A stretch of DNA of 64,000 bases from NCBI RefSeq assembly GCF_040939455.1, contig NC_134116.1, positions 44,841,400 through 44,905,399 of the forward strand. Reading direction: 5' to 3'. The notes beneath the pieces were generated by a model, which saw only the letters and a program-made list of their open reading frames with translations, did no database searches and was not told the DNA's origin. How positions within the stretch are numbered: position 1 is the stretch's first letter; each line of letters opens with the position of its first letter. Source of the stretch: Microcebus murinus. Its lineage: Eukaryota > Chordata > Mammalia > Primates > Cheirogaleidae. This document shows positions 24,085 through 35,520 of the stretch, in pieces. Made by a program: the position numbers and the translations under genes.

Positions 24085-27000
24085 GTTTTCACCTTATTTC
24101 CTTCCAGTCATTTTTTGTTATTGTTGTTAAAATAACCATGCCTAAAGATTTATTCTAAACGTATACCTCAAGCCTGCCAATTTTTCTCATTTATTTATTG
24201 GTTCTAGGATGGACCCGTCCACTCTACAATCAAATAAAAGGAGCTAAATTGAAGATACCCTGAAACCATGCATTTGGGTTGGAAAGCAACACAGCCTATC
24301 AGAGATTTATCACAGACTGGCTCCCTGTTCTATCTAAAATGTTTAATTTGGAAGCCTGAAAGATAGGCTGCAAGTGACAATCTCATCTTCTGTTATTTAG
24401 GATTTTTAAAAAGTTGGTATTCTAATGCTTCTAGAGCATAGAATATTAGTGGCTCCATCAATATGATTGCTGATGTTAAGCAGTGCTATATTTTCTTGTA
24501 TATAAAACTGCAAAATTATCAGTTCTTGCCTAATCTCAGCTCTCTTCTAGTTATTTTGCTAAAACAGCAAAGAACAGCCAAAACATATAGGTAGTCTGAA
24601 TTGTTCTAACAAATTCTAGTAAAATTATAGACTGTGTAAGCATAGAGTCTGCCATGGAAGTCATCACAGGTATTATAATATCTTTTCAGATGTTTTGTCA
24701 TTTCCTAACATGAGTCATCATCTTGCTAGCTAGAACACTCATGCCATCTCTTTTCACCTCGTATCAATGCCAGTTTCACATAATTTGTTTATTTTTAAGT
24801 AGCAGGTCACATCTATGTATCCTTTTCTGTATTAATTAAACACTAATTTGATTACAAATAGACCACAAAATACAGAAAAAAAAAATTTTTTTCCTCCTTG
24901 GAGCCATGGTGTTCTATTGTGAAATAGAATAAAAACTTTGAAAACAAAATGATTCTTTCTAATTTAATGAAAATTTGTTATTTTTTATTATCTTCTCCAT
25001 ATGAGTTATAAGCATTTAAATTGTCAATATTAATTGTAACAATAAGAACAACAACAAGAAAGATTTTCACGAATCAACTGCAGAGTTTTGCCTAGGGTAA
25101 AACCATCAGGTAACATGTATGCTATGCATGGCACCGTGAGTTGCCTGCACACCACATAGCTTCCTAGGTAAAGAGACGTGTGAGTTACATATGCTTCATG
25201 AGGCCCCAGGCTCAAAACTAACGTGAGTTAAATACAACTCACATGGCAATTAATGTTTTAAGTATGAATTATTTCTCTCACACGTGCAGTTTGGATATGG
25301 TCCAGAATTAAAGGTGTCATGCCTCTGTGAATTCCTTTCTATGAAGGAAATTAGGTTCCTCAGGTTTTGTGGCTTCCCCGAGGTACTGATTTTATCTCTA
25401 TGTCCAAAGGGGGATATTTTCAATCTATCATTCAGCCTATGGAAACAAAAGCAATCACATTGAGGATAGGCAACTTCCTTTTGAGCAAAAGACTCAGATG
25501 TTACACAGATTTCTTCTGCTATGCGTGTTCTGTTAGAGGCGATTTAGTCCTTTAGCCACACTTAGCTGCAGAGAACATTCCAGATAGACCCCTCTTCAAT
25601 GAAGAACTTGTTGAGCCAGATTCCTGGAGTGTTGTCAGCATAGTCCAGCTCTCAGCTGTATCAATATTTCAATTCCATAGAGTCACCTTGCCTAAGGACA
25701 AGCCCCATGCCAGAACAGCCTAGGCACAGTGACTAATCTAAGTGGGGATATAAAATGTCTGGTCTGCTCATCAAAATCAAGGGCAACTCTGAATGCCCAT
25801 TAAGTTCCAGAGCCACCCATAGGCTTAACCATGGCTGGGTTGGAGTGTGACTTCTCTCTGTGCCCAATGTTTCCTTTTCTGTTTCCACAGTTATTGATCC
25901 CAAGGGCCCTCCTTAAAACATCCTGCATACCAAACTCCATCTCAAGATAGCTTTCTGATGAACTCAATAATCAACAATGATAAAGTATTTCGTTTAGTTA
26001 ATGCATATATAAATGTATCACTCTATAATTTAGCTAGCTACATGAAGGCAAATACAATACATGGCCCCATGCAGTCTTTTCACCTGATTCAAGCTCACAT
26101 CAATATAGAAAATTTTCCTTAATGAGGAAGTTATCCTCTACCCTTGTCCTTGTGACCACAGTATCAAGTGCATAATGAGAATGAGAAAAATCTGTGGCTT
26201 TAATCATTTCAGTGTGTCTTCCCATGCCTTCTTCATAATAAATGTATTATACCTGTATCTAAAGCCACTGTCTGATAGAAGTAACCAAGGGTGCTCCTCA
26301 TCACTTTACTCCAAATTCATGTCAAATAGTAGGCAGTGGTAATACTCCTCCCTTCGCTGCATCTATTTGTAAGTAGTAGCATTTATTTAAATGCCTCATG
26401 CCAAAGCTAATACATCATATACCACTACAGCCTAAATGAGGAAGCTATTGGTCAGCCCAATAAACAATGCTTGGAAAAGAAAGAAATGCATATAGAGGAA
26501 GAGACGTGAGGTCTATGAGGATTTTGCAAGACCAGAAAGCTTTAACCTGATCCTTTTTCTTCTTAATGACAAATGAGGAGGGGAGGACAAGAAGAAGGTT
26601 GCCAGTGGGCACAGGAGTAAATTTTCCTTTGAACCAGGGGAGAGATGTTCCCAAAGCAAGGAACAAACAAAGGTGATAAATTCCTGCCAGTTAGAAGATA
26701 AGATTTCACTCTGTATAGCTTGTGCCATTTCTATTCTTCCATTATACTTTTTTCTTGAGTCAAATGAAGGCCAAAATTTTAATACATTCTACATTACATA
26801 AATTACCATAGTGTGTTTTGCTGTTTTGACCTTTTCAGCATTCCGTCTATAATTTGATTGGGCAGCTATTATACTAGCTTTCTGTTTACAACATTTAACC
26901 TGAAAGGAAGAGAGATATTGAGCCAAACAAGCAAAATACTAAAATAACACAGAGACTTAATTAGAGGTATAATGTGCTGCAAGTCAGGGGACCCAAATGC

Positions 27001-27837
27001 CAGTAAGTCTGGAACTGCCTTGTGAATTTCTTGATTGACAGAGGCAGCAAGAGAAGTGAAAGTGATAAGTGAGGACAACTAAAACCAATTATTGGTATTA
27101 TTTAAAGGTCATTTGCATTAAAATTTTTATAATACATTAAATGCAATAATGCATTAAATGCAATAATTAAATGCAGTAAAAGTGTTTTTAAAATAAATTC
27201 CCAATTGATTACCATGAAATGTGCCAATGTTAAGGTAGAATTGCTTGAATAAGTAAGATTTGGCAAAACAAATCCATCATGTGGCATTTCTTGAGTGCGT
27301 AGGATGTACAACTCATTGGTTTAGAAACTGAGTACAAATAAATATAATACATGTTTCAAACAGCTTACAATCTCTGGCTGAGGTTGCAGACAATGAATTT
27401 GTACTGACACAAATCCATACAATTGAGTGATTTTCCCCAAGAGCATTCAGCAACCTGAATGAAGAAGTAGAGGCAATGGACAGTTGATTGATTGAGGGTT
27501 GAACTTTGCCAGTGCATGTAGCAGAAAGATTAAGGGACAATGAAGTTGTGGTTGTTTGTAAGGTGCTGTTTTTAGTGAGTTCTAAGAGTATGATGAATGA
27601 AATGCAGTATGTGAAGAAGGGGAAGAAAGACCCAGTGAATAGTGAAAAGAATGTATAATGTTGGAAAGGATGAAGCAGAAATTAGGGAATAAGTGTGATA
27701 GAAATGATATGAAGTTAGCACCTACATTTCTGGTGTTGAACAAGAAAGACAGGAATTTAAATCATGATAGAATTAGCTAATTTTAGCTTTGCTAGTAAAA
27801 GAAAGAGAAATATGAGAAGGATAAATATATCAGAGTA
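24085..27837. other. Unassigned, repeat-poor
   Basis: No gene is supported. Overlapping antisense ORFs at 26445-26728 and single ORFs at 25030-25555, 26869-27078, 27102-27311 and 27313-27540 have no motif. About 27287-27410 carries a faint L2-like pattern ('GAGTGCGTAGGATGTACAAC', then 'AACAGCTTACAATCTCTGGC'). About 27125-27175 holds a short tandem iteration of ATTAAATGCAATAA. Confidence 0.4.
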
Positions 27838-28464
27838 CAGTAGTCCCCCTTTATCCACTGGAGATACATTCCAAGACCTCTAGTGGATGCCTGAAACCAT
27901 GGATAATATCAAACTCTATATAGACTATGCATGAATTTCTTTTTCCTTCTTTACAATTTCACAGATAGAAGATTTGTTCTTACCATAGATCTTAGTAACT
28001 TCAGCATACAATTTTTTTTCTTTCCTTATTAAGATAAGAATATTCATCTTTTCACTTAAAGGAAGCCCTTTATGGCTTCTCTTGGGCATATCCAAATGGC
28101 CGCAAAGCCCCAAAATCACTAGTTTGGGGCTGTAGGACCACTAGTAAGTAAAATAAGGGTTACTTGAACACAAGCACTGCAATACCAGGACAGTCGACCT
28201 GATAAAGGAGACAAACAGCCACTAAGTAACCAGGCGGAGGGTAACATGCATAGTGTGGGTGTGCTGGACAAAGGAAGGACTGACATCTCAGGTGGGACAG
28301 GGTGGGACAGTGTGAGATTTCCTCACACTACCCAGAATGGTGTGCAATTGAAGACTTTTGAATTGTTTATTTCTGCAATTTTCCATTTAACGTTTTTGAA
28401 CCATACTTAATGGCGGATAACTGAAACCACAGAAAGCTACACCATGATTAAGGGGGGATTACAG
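27838..28464 (-). mobile_element. Tigger (pogo/Tc1-mariner superfamily) element with partial transposase
   Basis: Bounded by TA at 27836-27837 and 28465-28466, the target expected for pogo-like elements. Inverted ends are CAGTAGTCCCCCTTTATCC at the left and, reversed, near-identical AAGGGGGGATTACAG at the right. On the - strand at 27925-28119 a frame reads PKRSHKGLPLSEKMNILILI, then KIYGKNKSSICEIVKKEKEI. This is the N-terminal CENP-B/pogo-type helix-turn-helix that binds the transposon ends. The catalytic DDE domain is missing: at 627 bp, the element is an internally deleted derivative of a roughly 2.5 kb parent. It has long been inactive. Confidence 0.85.
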
Positions 28465-28466
28465 TA

Positions 28467-29205
28467 TGTGCATTTCAATTTCTTTTTGTTTTTTGTTTTC
28501 TTCATTATTGTTTCTTTTATCTTGCCTATTGTTGCTACTTCTGAATAGATCTCGATTTTCGAAGGATAATTTAAAACACAAACAAAAAAGGAAATTTCCT
28601 TCCATCTATCTAAAAGTTCAAATTATATTTTACTAACTAATTAGATAAATTATAATTTCAATTTGTTATAATCCATAGGATGTGCAGTCTCTACCACTGG
28701 TGACATAATGACCTTAATAGTACAAGTATGATTATGAAATTATGAAATTAATTGCCAACAATGTACTAGTGCCCATACATTTAAATGAGTACTACTTTTC
28801 AAAGTAGGCTTGAGTCTAGCTCAACTAGTCTAGTTGAATAGTCTAGTTCTATTCAACCATTCAATTATACATGGTTGAATGGTTTTAGATTTCCTTAGTC
28901 AATAATATTTCTGATTTCTGATTCTCAAAAAGTATTATAGGCACATGTTTAAAAAGAAAAACAAAAATTCAAAATAAGACATGAGCTAAATAACTCATAT
29001 TCTCTAGATTTGACTGCTGGGAATCCTCAATATTCTGCACCTCTAAAAATAACCCCTGGCATTTAACATTCTGCCACGATGGTAGTATAGGCATTCTGAA
29101 AGGATTTTCACAGAAAAATATTCTGATTAAAACGTACAGTTTTATTTGCTTATAGCCCCTCAGAAGTATAAGAAATCTCATGTATCCTTTTCTCAAAAAA
29201 AAGGG
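28467..29205. other. Unassigned AT-rich DNA with an inverted-repeat cluster
   Basis: No gene is seen. 28821-28884 contains three short perfect inverted repeats (described in findings). The rest is AT-rich unique text. Confidence 0.5.
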
Positions 29206-30700
29206 AGGTGAGACTCCACTTCTGGGAAGATGGAGTGAACATACTTTTTCCCTTTTGGTTCCTTTAAGTGCAAAAAGAAACCCCATGCATTATATATAAA
29301 ACAAACATAAGGAGACTAAGAAAAGGTGGAGAGAAAAAGGCAGACCAGCCAGGAACCTAGGAACTCAGGGAGTTCCTTAGGTTTTCTTTGTGCCTCATGT
29401 ATTCAAGACTTGGAGGTAAAGTAGCCAGCAGCTCAGAATAACAATGGGGGCAAACATGAAAAACCCCAATAAAACACTGTTTTCTCTAGCTAAAAGGCCA
29501 GGAAAAGTACAACATAGCAAGACATACACTTTATACATTAATTTCTCTATTTCAGCCAAACACCACATACACACGTGCACAAAAACCCCTATGGCCCCAT
29601 TGTAAGAACAAGGCTTAATGGGTAGCCTAGACATTCAACTTTGCCAGGATTTTACAAGGCACCCTCACCTCTTGGTCATGGTGGTATCCAAGAAAGCTAA
29701 CCAGGGAGCCAGAACTCTCATTCCTTCCAATGCATAACAAACACCTCTTCCTGGCATTGACAAAGTCCCAATCCCCTTCACTGCTGATGAGTACCCAAAT
29801 AGGAATTTTAGAACTGAAAAATACAATATGGGAGATTTAAAAACTAAGTGGATAGGCTCAACAGTAGAATGGAGAGTAGAGAGAAAACTCAAGTGAATTC
29901 AAAGATAGAAAAACAGAAATTATTCAATCTGAAAAACAGAAAAAAAATTAAAAAAAAAAATTCAAAGAGCCTGTAAACCTGTGGGACTATAACAAACAAT
30001 CTAATATCCATGTCATCAGAGTCCCAGAAGGCAAGGGAAAAAAGGGTAGGACTAAAAAAGAACTTGAAGAAATAATGGCTACAAAAGACATAAACATCCA
30101 GATATGAGAAGCTGAGTGACTCATTAAAAAATAAATAAATAAATCCAATAAAATTCACACAAAGATACAGTATGAGTAATCTTTGAAAACTAAAGATAAG
30201 AAAAGACCTTGAAAACAGAGAATAAAACAACATTTTCGTTTACCTATAGGGGCACAACAATTACAGTAACAGAAAATTTCTCATCAGAAATCCTGTAGGC
30301 CAGAAGGTAGCAGCAGAACATTTTTCAAGTCCTGATATGAAAGAACTGTCAACTCAAAACTCTACATCCAGAGAAAATATCTTTCAAGAATAAAGAGGAA
30401 ATCATGACATTCTCATATAAAGGAAAGATAGAGAATTTGTCACCATATTTACCCTATAAGTTTGGCTATAGGAAGTTTTCTTAACAGAAAAGAAAGGATA
30501 AAAGAATAATCTTGAACTGTCAGAAAGAGAGAGAGAGATGGAAGAGAGGGAAGGAGGGAAGAATGGGGGGAAGAAGGAAAGAAAGTAAAATAGGAGCAAA
30601 ACAATACCTTTCCTTCTCCTCTTGAGTTTTATAAATTTTATTTGGTGGTCGAAGGAAAAATTTAACATTGTCTAATATGGTTTTAAATTTTCATAAGGAA
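29206..30700 (+). mobile_element. Old L1 5' region with ORF1 remnant
   Basis: Sense-strand text follows an ancient L1M-type 5' UTR/ORF1 segment: 'GAGACTCCACTTCTGGGAAG', then much later 'ATCCATGTCATCAGAGTCCC', 'AGAAGGCAAGGGAAAA', 'CTTGAAGAAATAATGGCTAC', 'ACATAAACATCCAGATATGA' and 'TTTCTCATCAGAAATCCTGT', with 'GTCAACTCAAAACTCTACAT' near the end. These are the ORF1 C-terminal half in family order. Stops and frameshifts throughout. The long ORFs on the - strand (28969-29892, 29889-30233, 30402-30668) are shadows of A-rich sense sequence. It ends in a purine-rich tract. Confidence 0.7.
30523..30585 (+). repeat. Purine-rich (GA)n / (GGAA)n low-complexity tract
   Basis: Runs of GAGAGAGAGAGATGGAAGAG and GGAAGGAGGGAAGAATGGGG make an almost unbroken purine strand at the end of the old L1 piece. 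It could adopt triplex-type structures in principle. No function is inferred. Confidence 0.85.
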
Positions 30701-30859
30701 GAGATTTAAAATAATATAAATAGGTGAGGCAAAAAAGAAAGAGAGATAAGGCTTCTACATTTCACTCCAACTGGTAAAATGTCATTATCAATTGACTATG
30801 ATAAATTGTGTATTTACCATGTAATACCAAAGAGAGACAGTCAAATCAATCCCACCGAT

Positions 30860-31830
30860 AAAATATGAAAGCTCTAGTTCTCCACATTCTCGCCACATTC
30901 TTGTTACTGGTGTGTGTAACTCTTTAATTTTAGACATTCTTGTAGATGTGAAATAGTTTTCATTGTGGTTTTAACTTGTAATTGTCTAGTGGCTAATGAC
31001 ATAGGTCTGTGTCTTGCCTTTTTATTTTTTATGGTGTATATTGTAATGACTAGAGATAGTAATATTTTGATTTAATACAGTTTATTATTTTACCTTTTTA
31101 TTCTTGTTTTGCTTTCTGGGTTTTATGTAAGAAATCACTGCCTACTCTAAGGTTACAAAGATATTCTCCTGTGTTTTCTTTTACAAGCTTTGTAGTTTTA
31201 GCTTTTATGTACATGTTAATTAATTCAAACTTGAATTAATTGTTATGTATGGTATGAAGTAGAGATCAAGATTTATTTTTTAATACACTTATCAAACTAT
31301 TCCAGCAATATTTGTTAAAAAGTGTTTCATTTTTTCCATTGAATTGCTTTGGCACCTTTTTTGAAAACCAATTTAGCTTATTAATCAACTTTCCATTCTG
31401 CTCCATCTACCTATTTTTCTACCCTACAACAATATTGAATTGTTTTGAATACTGAAATTTTACAGTAAATATTGAAATAGAGTTGCATGAGTCTTTCAGT
31501 TTTTTTTCTTTAGTTTCTGCTTTCTAGGCCCTTTGCATTTTATATAAATTTTAAAACCCACTTGTGAGTGTCTCCTAACAGACCTGTTGGGATTTTGTTT
31601 GAGACTGCATTGATTTTAGAATCATTTTGTATTGAATTCACATTTTAAAAATATTGAATCTTCCAAACAGTAAATACTGTATCTTGTTTCAATTACTTAG
31701 ATCTCCCTAATTTCTATTGGCATTTTTGGTTTGGTTAGTTTTATCTTTTTAGTTTTCATTTTAGAGGTCCAGCATATTTTTTTGTTAAATTTTTTCCTAA
31801 ATATTTTTGTTTATGATGCCATTATGCCTT
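30860..31830 (-). mobile_element. Old L1 ORF2 fragment, antisense
   Basis: Reverse-complement L1 ORF2 text: 'CTCTAGTTCTCCACATTCTC', 'TTTAATTTTAGACATTCTTG', 'TCATTGTGGTTTTAACTTG', later 'GGTTTTATGTAAGAAATCAC', 'GTTGGGATTTTGTTTGAGAC' and 'TTTGTTAAATTTTTTCCTAA'. The order corresponds to the ORF2 C-terminal half read backwards. Highly diverged, with a probable internal gap near 31020-31080. Confidence 0.72.
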
Positions 31831-32119
31831 AGTAAACCATCAAAACAATAACATCAACTCAAGAACAATATTAAAAAAAACAAAATATCTAATAGACATT
31901 GAATTAATAATTTGCTGCATAAATATTTTAAAAAATGGATATCTCATGTATTTACTCTCCCACAAAATGATAGATTAGCACAAACATATTGAGAATAAAA
32001 CCTACTTTATTTATAAAAAATTTTGTTGAATAGCCCAGAAATTATTTCCAGGTAAATGTTGCTTTATGAAAGCAAAATTTAATAAAATTTATTGTGCAAC
32101 CAAAATTATATTATGATAA

Positions 32120-32320
32120 AGAACTGGTCTACTTGTTGGTCAGAAGATTAGTGTTCTGGTCCATGTTGCTCCACTAACTAACTACATGCCCTTGGATAAG
32201 TGATGTAAATTCTCATGTTTCTTGACTTCAGTTTTCTTCATCTTTGAAATGAAAAGGATAAGCTATATAATTTCTAAGTTCCTCTTAGTTCCAATGGTGC
32301 TCTATTTTCAAAGATTATTT
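32120..32320 (+). mobile_element. MIR (tRNA-derived SINE) fragment
   Basis: Core MIR order is visible: 'GTGTTCTGGTCCATGTTGCT', 'CTAACTACATGCCCTTGGAT', 'AAGTGATGTAAATTCTCATG', 'CTTCAGTTTTCTTCATCTTT', 'GAAATGAAAAGGATAAGCTA'. It is an ancient mammalian SINE. Confidence 0.75.
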
Positions 32321-32394
32321 AAGGATTTCTCAACTCCAAAAGTGAATATTGCCATCTAGAAGTCCAGGAAAATTATTGTATATATTCCATCTGT

Positions 32395-32572
32395 AGAGCT
32401 GATGTGTCATACTGGAAACATTTATCACAGATGTCAGATGGAGCTTGGCCCTGTCAGTACATGGATCTTGGAACAGTAGCCTGTAGAACTGTGAGAAAAC
32501 AAATTTCCATTGTTTTAAGCCACCAAGTTTATGTTACTTTATTATGGCAACCCTAGAAAACTAATAAATATG
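32395..32572 (+). repeat. MaLR-type (MLT1-like) LTR 3' fragment
   Basis: The 3' end wording of MLT1-like LTRs is clear: 'GTAGAACTGTGAGAAAACAA', 'TTCCATTGTTTTAAGCCACC', 'AAGTTTATGTTACTTTATTA', 'TGGCAACCCTAGAAAACTAA'. The 5' part is missing or too diverged. Confidence 0.7.
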
Positions 32573-32589
32573 GAATACAAATTTTTATG

Positions 32590-32760
32590 TAAGCTCTGTT
32601 ATTTCCAGTTTATATGACCATGGTACTTAACCTCTATAAGCTTTAGTTTCCTCTGATGTGTAAATTTTGGAAAACGAAATCTGCTTCTGTGAGTTAGAGA
32701 ACATACAAAAATGATTCACATACTCCCTTGCCACAGTAGGCATTCAGTAATTGCATGCCT
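32590..32760 (+). mobile_element. MIR fragment
   Basis: The pattern 'TATATGACCATGGTACTTAA', 'CCTCTATAAGCTTTAGTTTC', 'CTCTGATGTGTAAATTTTGG', ending near 'CAGTAGGCATTCAGTAATTG', matches the MIR core and tail in order. Confidence 0.62.
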
Positions 32761-32857
32761 GATCATTTATATCACTGGTGTGCAAATTTGAACTGTCAGG
32801 GAAGTTTTGTAAAATGTAGATTCTTTAGTCCCACCCTACTTTATGAGTTAGAATTTC

Positions 32858-33760
32858 TGGGAGTGGTTTTTTTTTTTTTTTTTTTTTTATTTTGGCATAT
32901 TATGGGGGTACAGATTTTAAGGTTTCAATAAATGCCCATTCCCCCCCTCCCCCCAAAAGTCTGAGTCTCCATCATGACCATCCCCCAGATGGTGCACATC
33001 TCACTCACTATGTATGTATATACCCGCCCCCCTCCCCCCTCCCACCTGCCCAATACCCTATTACTGTAGCACCTATGTGTCTACTTAGGTGCTACTCAGT
33101 TAATACCAGTTTGCTGGAGAATATATCTGGTGCTTGTTTTTCCATTCTTGGGATACTTCACTTAGTAGTATGGGTTCCAGCTCTAACCAGGAAAATATAA
33201 GGTGTGCTATATCACCATTGTTTCTTAGAGCTGAATAGTACTCCATGGTGTACATATACCACATTTTATTAATCCATTCTTTGATTGATGGGCACTTGGG
33301 CTGTTTCCACAGCCTTGCAATTATGAATTGTGCTGCTATAAACATTCGAGTGCAGGTGTCTTTTTTGTAGAGTGTCACTGGATCATTTGGGTAGATGCCC
33401 AGCAATGGGATTGCTGGATCAAATGGTAGATTCACTTGTATCGCTTTAAGGTATCTCCATATTGCTTTCCACAGAGGTTGAACTAGTTTGCAGTCCCACC
33501 AGCAGTGTAGGAGTGTTCCTCTCTCTCCGCAACCACGCCAGCATTTATTGTTTGGAGATTTTTTGATAAAGGCCATTCTCACTGGGGTTTCAAATAACCC
33601 CATTAAAAAGTGGGCAAAGGACTTGAACAGAAATTTTTCTAAAGAAGACAGAAGAATGGCCAACAAACATATGAAGAAATGCTCAACATCTCTAATCATC
33701 AGGGAAATGCAAATCAAAACCACAATGAGATATCACTTAACCCCAGTGGGAGTGGTTTTT
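32858..33760 (-). mobile_element. Young L1 3' end with 5' inversion, flanked by TSD
   Basis: From the left: TSD TGGGAGTGG (32858-32866), T-run (reverse A-tail, 32867-32888), reversed 3' UTR with two C-rich blocks (32940-32955, 33023-33045), then the reversed ORF2 C-terminus up to about 33589. From about 33590 to 33746 the sequence flips and reads as sense L1 ('AAAGTGGGCAAAGGACTTGA', 'GGGAAATGCAAATCAAAACC'). The second TSD copy TGGGAGTGG is at 33747-33755. Both L1 segments end at the same L1 position and share 9 bp (ACTGGGGTT at 33581-33589, its complement at 33739-33747). This is a classic twin-primed insertion, inserted into MER5A. Confidence 0.92.
33100..33588 (-). pseudogene. L1 ORF2 C-terminal domain, intact to natural stop
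   Basis: The last roughly 162 codons of ORF2, the L1 endonuclease/reverse transcriptase protein. The Cys-rich motif is seen as [19 protein letters not shown], followed by [14 protein letters not shown] and [10 protein letters not shown] blocks, and the frame ends at a stop in the expected place before the 3' UTR. The endonuclease and reverse transcriptase domains are absent because the copy is truncated. The frame stays open upstream across the inversion into 45 codons of reversed L1 sequence, with an ATG at 33723, giving a 207-codon fused ORF. It is unlikely to be expressed. The unbroken frame indicates a fairly recent insertion. Confidence 0.9.
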
Positions 33761-33805
33761 ATGAATCTATATTTTAACTTGTTCCTCAGGTGCTCATTAT
33801 CTACC

Positions 33806-35309
33806 GCAGCCAGCTGAACATCACCCTATAGATCTCTTTTGGAGAGCTAGTTATTTAAGTGACAATGGTAGCATTGTTGATCTAAAAAAATTTTACATCT
33901 GTAATATGAAATTATTGCTTTCAAATGTGGAGAACTCCCAAGAATATAACTGGTCTTTTAAGTTCTTTGTTATACTTTTAAAAGAAAATCTATCTTCCCT
34001 TCTGAAAAGTAGTGTATATACTTATTTTGTAAACTAGGATTTTTAACAAAAAAATCTAAAGTTTGCATTTTCAAATAAAAATATTTTTTAAATAACCTCA
34101 AAGTCTCTGACAGTGTGTCAAAAGATCCACAATTAGTTTAACTATCGAAAAAGGTTGTCAAATAATTTTAGTCACATGCATTTCACAAATTTGAATTTTA
34201 AGCTTCATTGATATTTTCTCAGAAATATTGCCACTATTATAATTACCTTATATCCTTAATGATTATTAATATGTTTCCATGGCTTCATTTTTCCTGAGTC
34301 TTACTGAACATTCATTATCAAGTTCAGAAATAATACCATCTGAGGTGAGGAGGGTTCGGTCATTGTACATGTTATAAATTACATGGTTTAAATTTGCATT
34401 TTTATTGATTGTGGAAAATAATACATATAGTATGGGGTGAAAAGTAATTCTTGAAAGGATAAAAGTTAGTGATTAAAATAGTAATATAAATATTGCAATC
34501 TATAATTGTGATAAATATGGAGACGGATATCAGTACTGATATAGATTATGAATCTTTGTAAGATGGAGTAAATAAAACTGCAAGTGTGATAATTTTATAC
34601 AAATAGATTAATATGACTTAAAAATGGGATTGGAAAGTGTATTATATTGAACTAGATATTCACTACCTCAAGTGTTCAATATGTTGTCATTTATGAAAAT
34701 TTACTCTCAAAGCAATGTTCTATTTGTTAAACCAATCACAGTTTTTTCTAGAACAAATTCTCAATAGTCATTTCAATATAAATTTGATGAATTTCATCAC
34801 TACATAAAGTATAAAAACTATGAAAATATCAAAGTTTTATTCCTCTATGAAATAAATAATCATATTTAAGGCACATTATTTCAGAGAATTAATCATAAAT
34901 ATTATATCTAGAGATAACACAGAATGGAGACTTAGCAAAATTCCTTTATCAATGGAAACATATAAAATAACAGATACAGAATTTTATACTTTAATTAGCC
35001 CATTTATGTTCAGAATACGAATCAGCTGTTGGCACATACCTGGAACATAAAAGACAGAAGTATTCAACAGCATTTTAGAGTCAGTCTTCATTATTCCCTG
35101 ATTCTGTACTTGTGAATTTTGTTACTTGCTAAAATTTATCTGTAACCCTCAAGTCAATATCCGTGGTACTTTCATGGCCATTCACAAACATGCTCAGCAG
35201 CAAAAAATTTGAGTCATTCAATGTCCACTTTCCCAGCTAAGATGCTACAAGTCCAAGATCAGCCTTTTTGGTTAATCTCTTAGACAGAGATAACCAGAGA
35301 ATGAACACA
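33806..35309. other. Unassigned, very AT-rich
   Basis: No ORF of 60 codons or more starts here and no repeat is recognised. Composition is strongly AT-rich throughout. Confidence 0.45.
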
Positions 35310-35520
35310 TAGGGGGCAGTGCTGTGCAGTGCAAGAAGTTCTGGTTCTGGGGCCAGTTGTATGGGGCACATGTTAGCTGAGTGGCCTCAGGTAAGCTACT
35401 TAACAGCTCTAAACCTCATTTTCTATTTTGTAATATAAATAGAATCTACCAGATTGAGTTGTTTTAAGGATTTATGATTATAATCTATATGAGATCTGTG
35501 TATCTATATATACATATTTC
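35310..35520 (+). mobile_element. MIR fragment
   Basis: MIR order: 'GGGGCAGTGCTGTGCAGTGC', 'GTTCTGGTTCTGGGGCCAGT', 'GCTGAGTGGCCTCAGGTAAG', 'CTACTTAACAGCTCTAAACC', then 'TTGAGTTGTTTTAAGGATTT'. The left edge lies near 'ACATAGGGGGCAGTG'. Confidence 0.75.

Larger units (their letters stand above)
32785..33805 (+). mobile_element. MER5A-like hAT element split by an L1
   Basis: The left part (32785-32866) reads 'GAACTGTCAGGGAAGTTTTG'-adjacent text, then 'CCACCCTACTTTATGAGTTA' and 'GAATTTCTGGGAGTGG'. The right part (33748-33805) resumes with GGGAGTGG and goes on with 'GAATCTATATTTTAACTTGT' and 'TCCTCAGGTGCTCAT'. Together they give the MER5A order, with 880 bp of L1 in between. Confidence 0.78.

Noticed and set aside
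28969..30668. Series of long ORFs on the - strand
   Set aside because: They are reverse-strand shadows of an A-rich old L1 sense region; their Phe/Leu/Ser-rich content follows from that.
32120..32320. Possible tRNA gene
   Set aside because: tRNA-like resemblance is due to the MIR SINE; no intact cloverleaf is seen here or elsewhere in the window.
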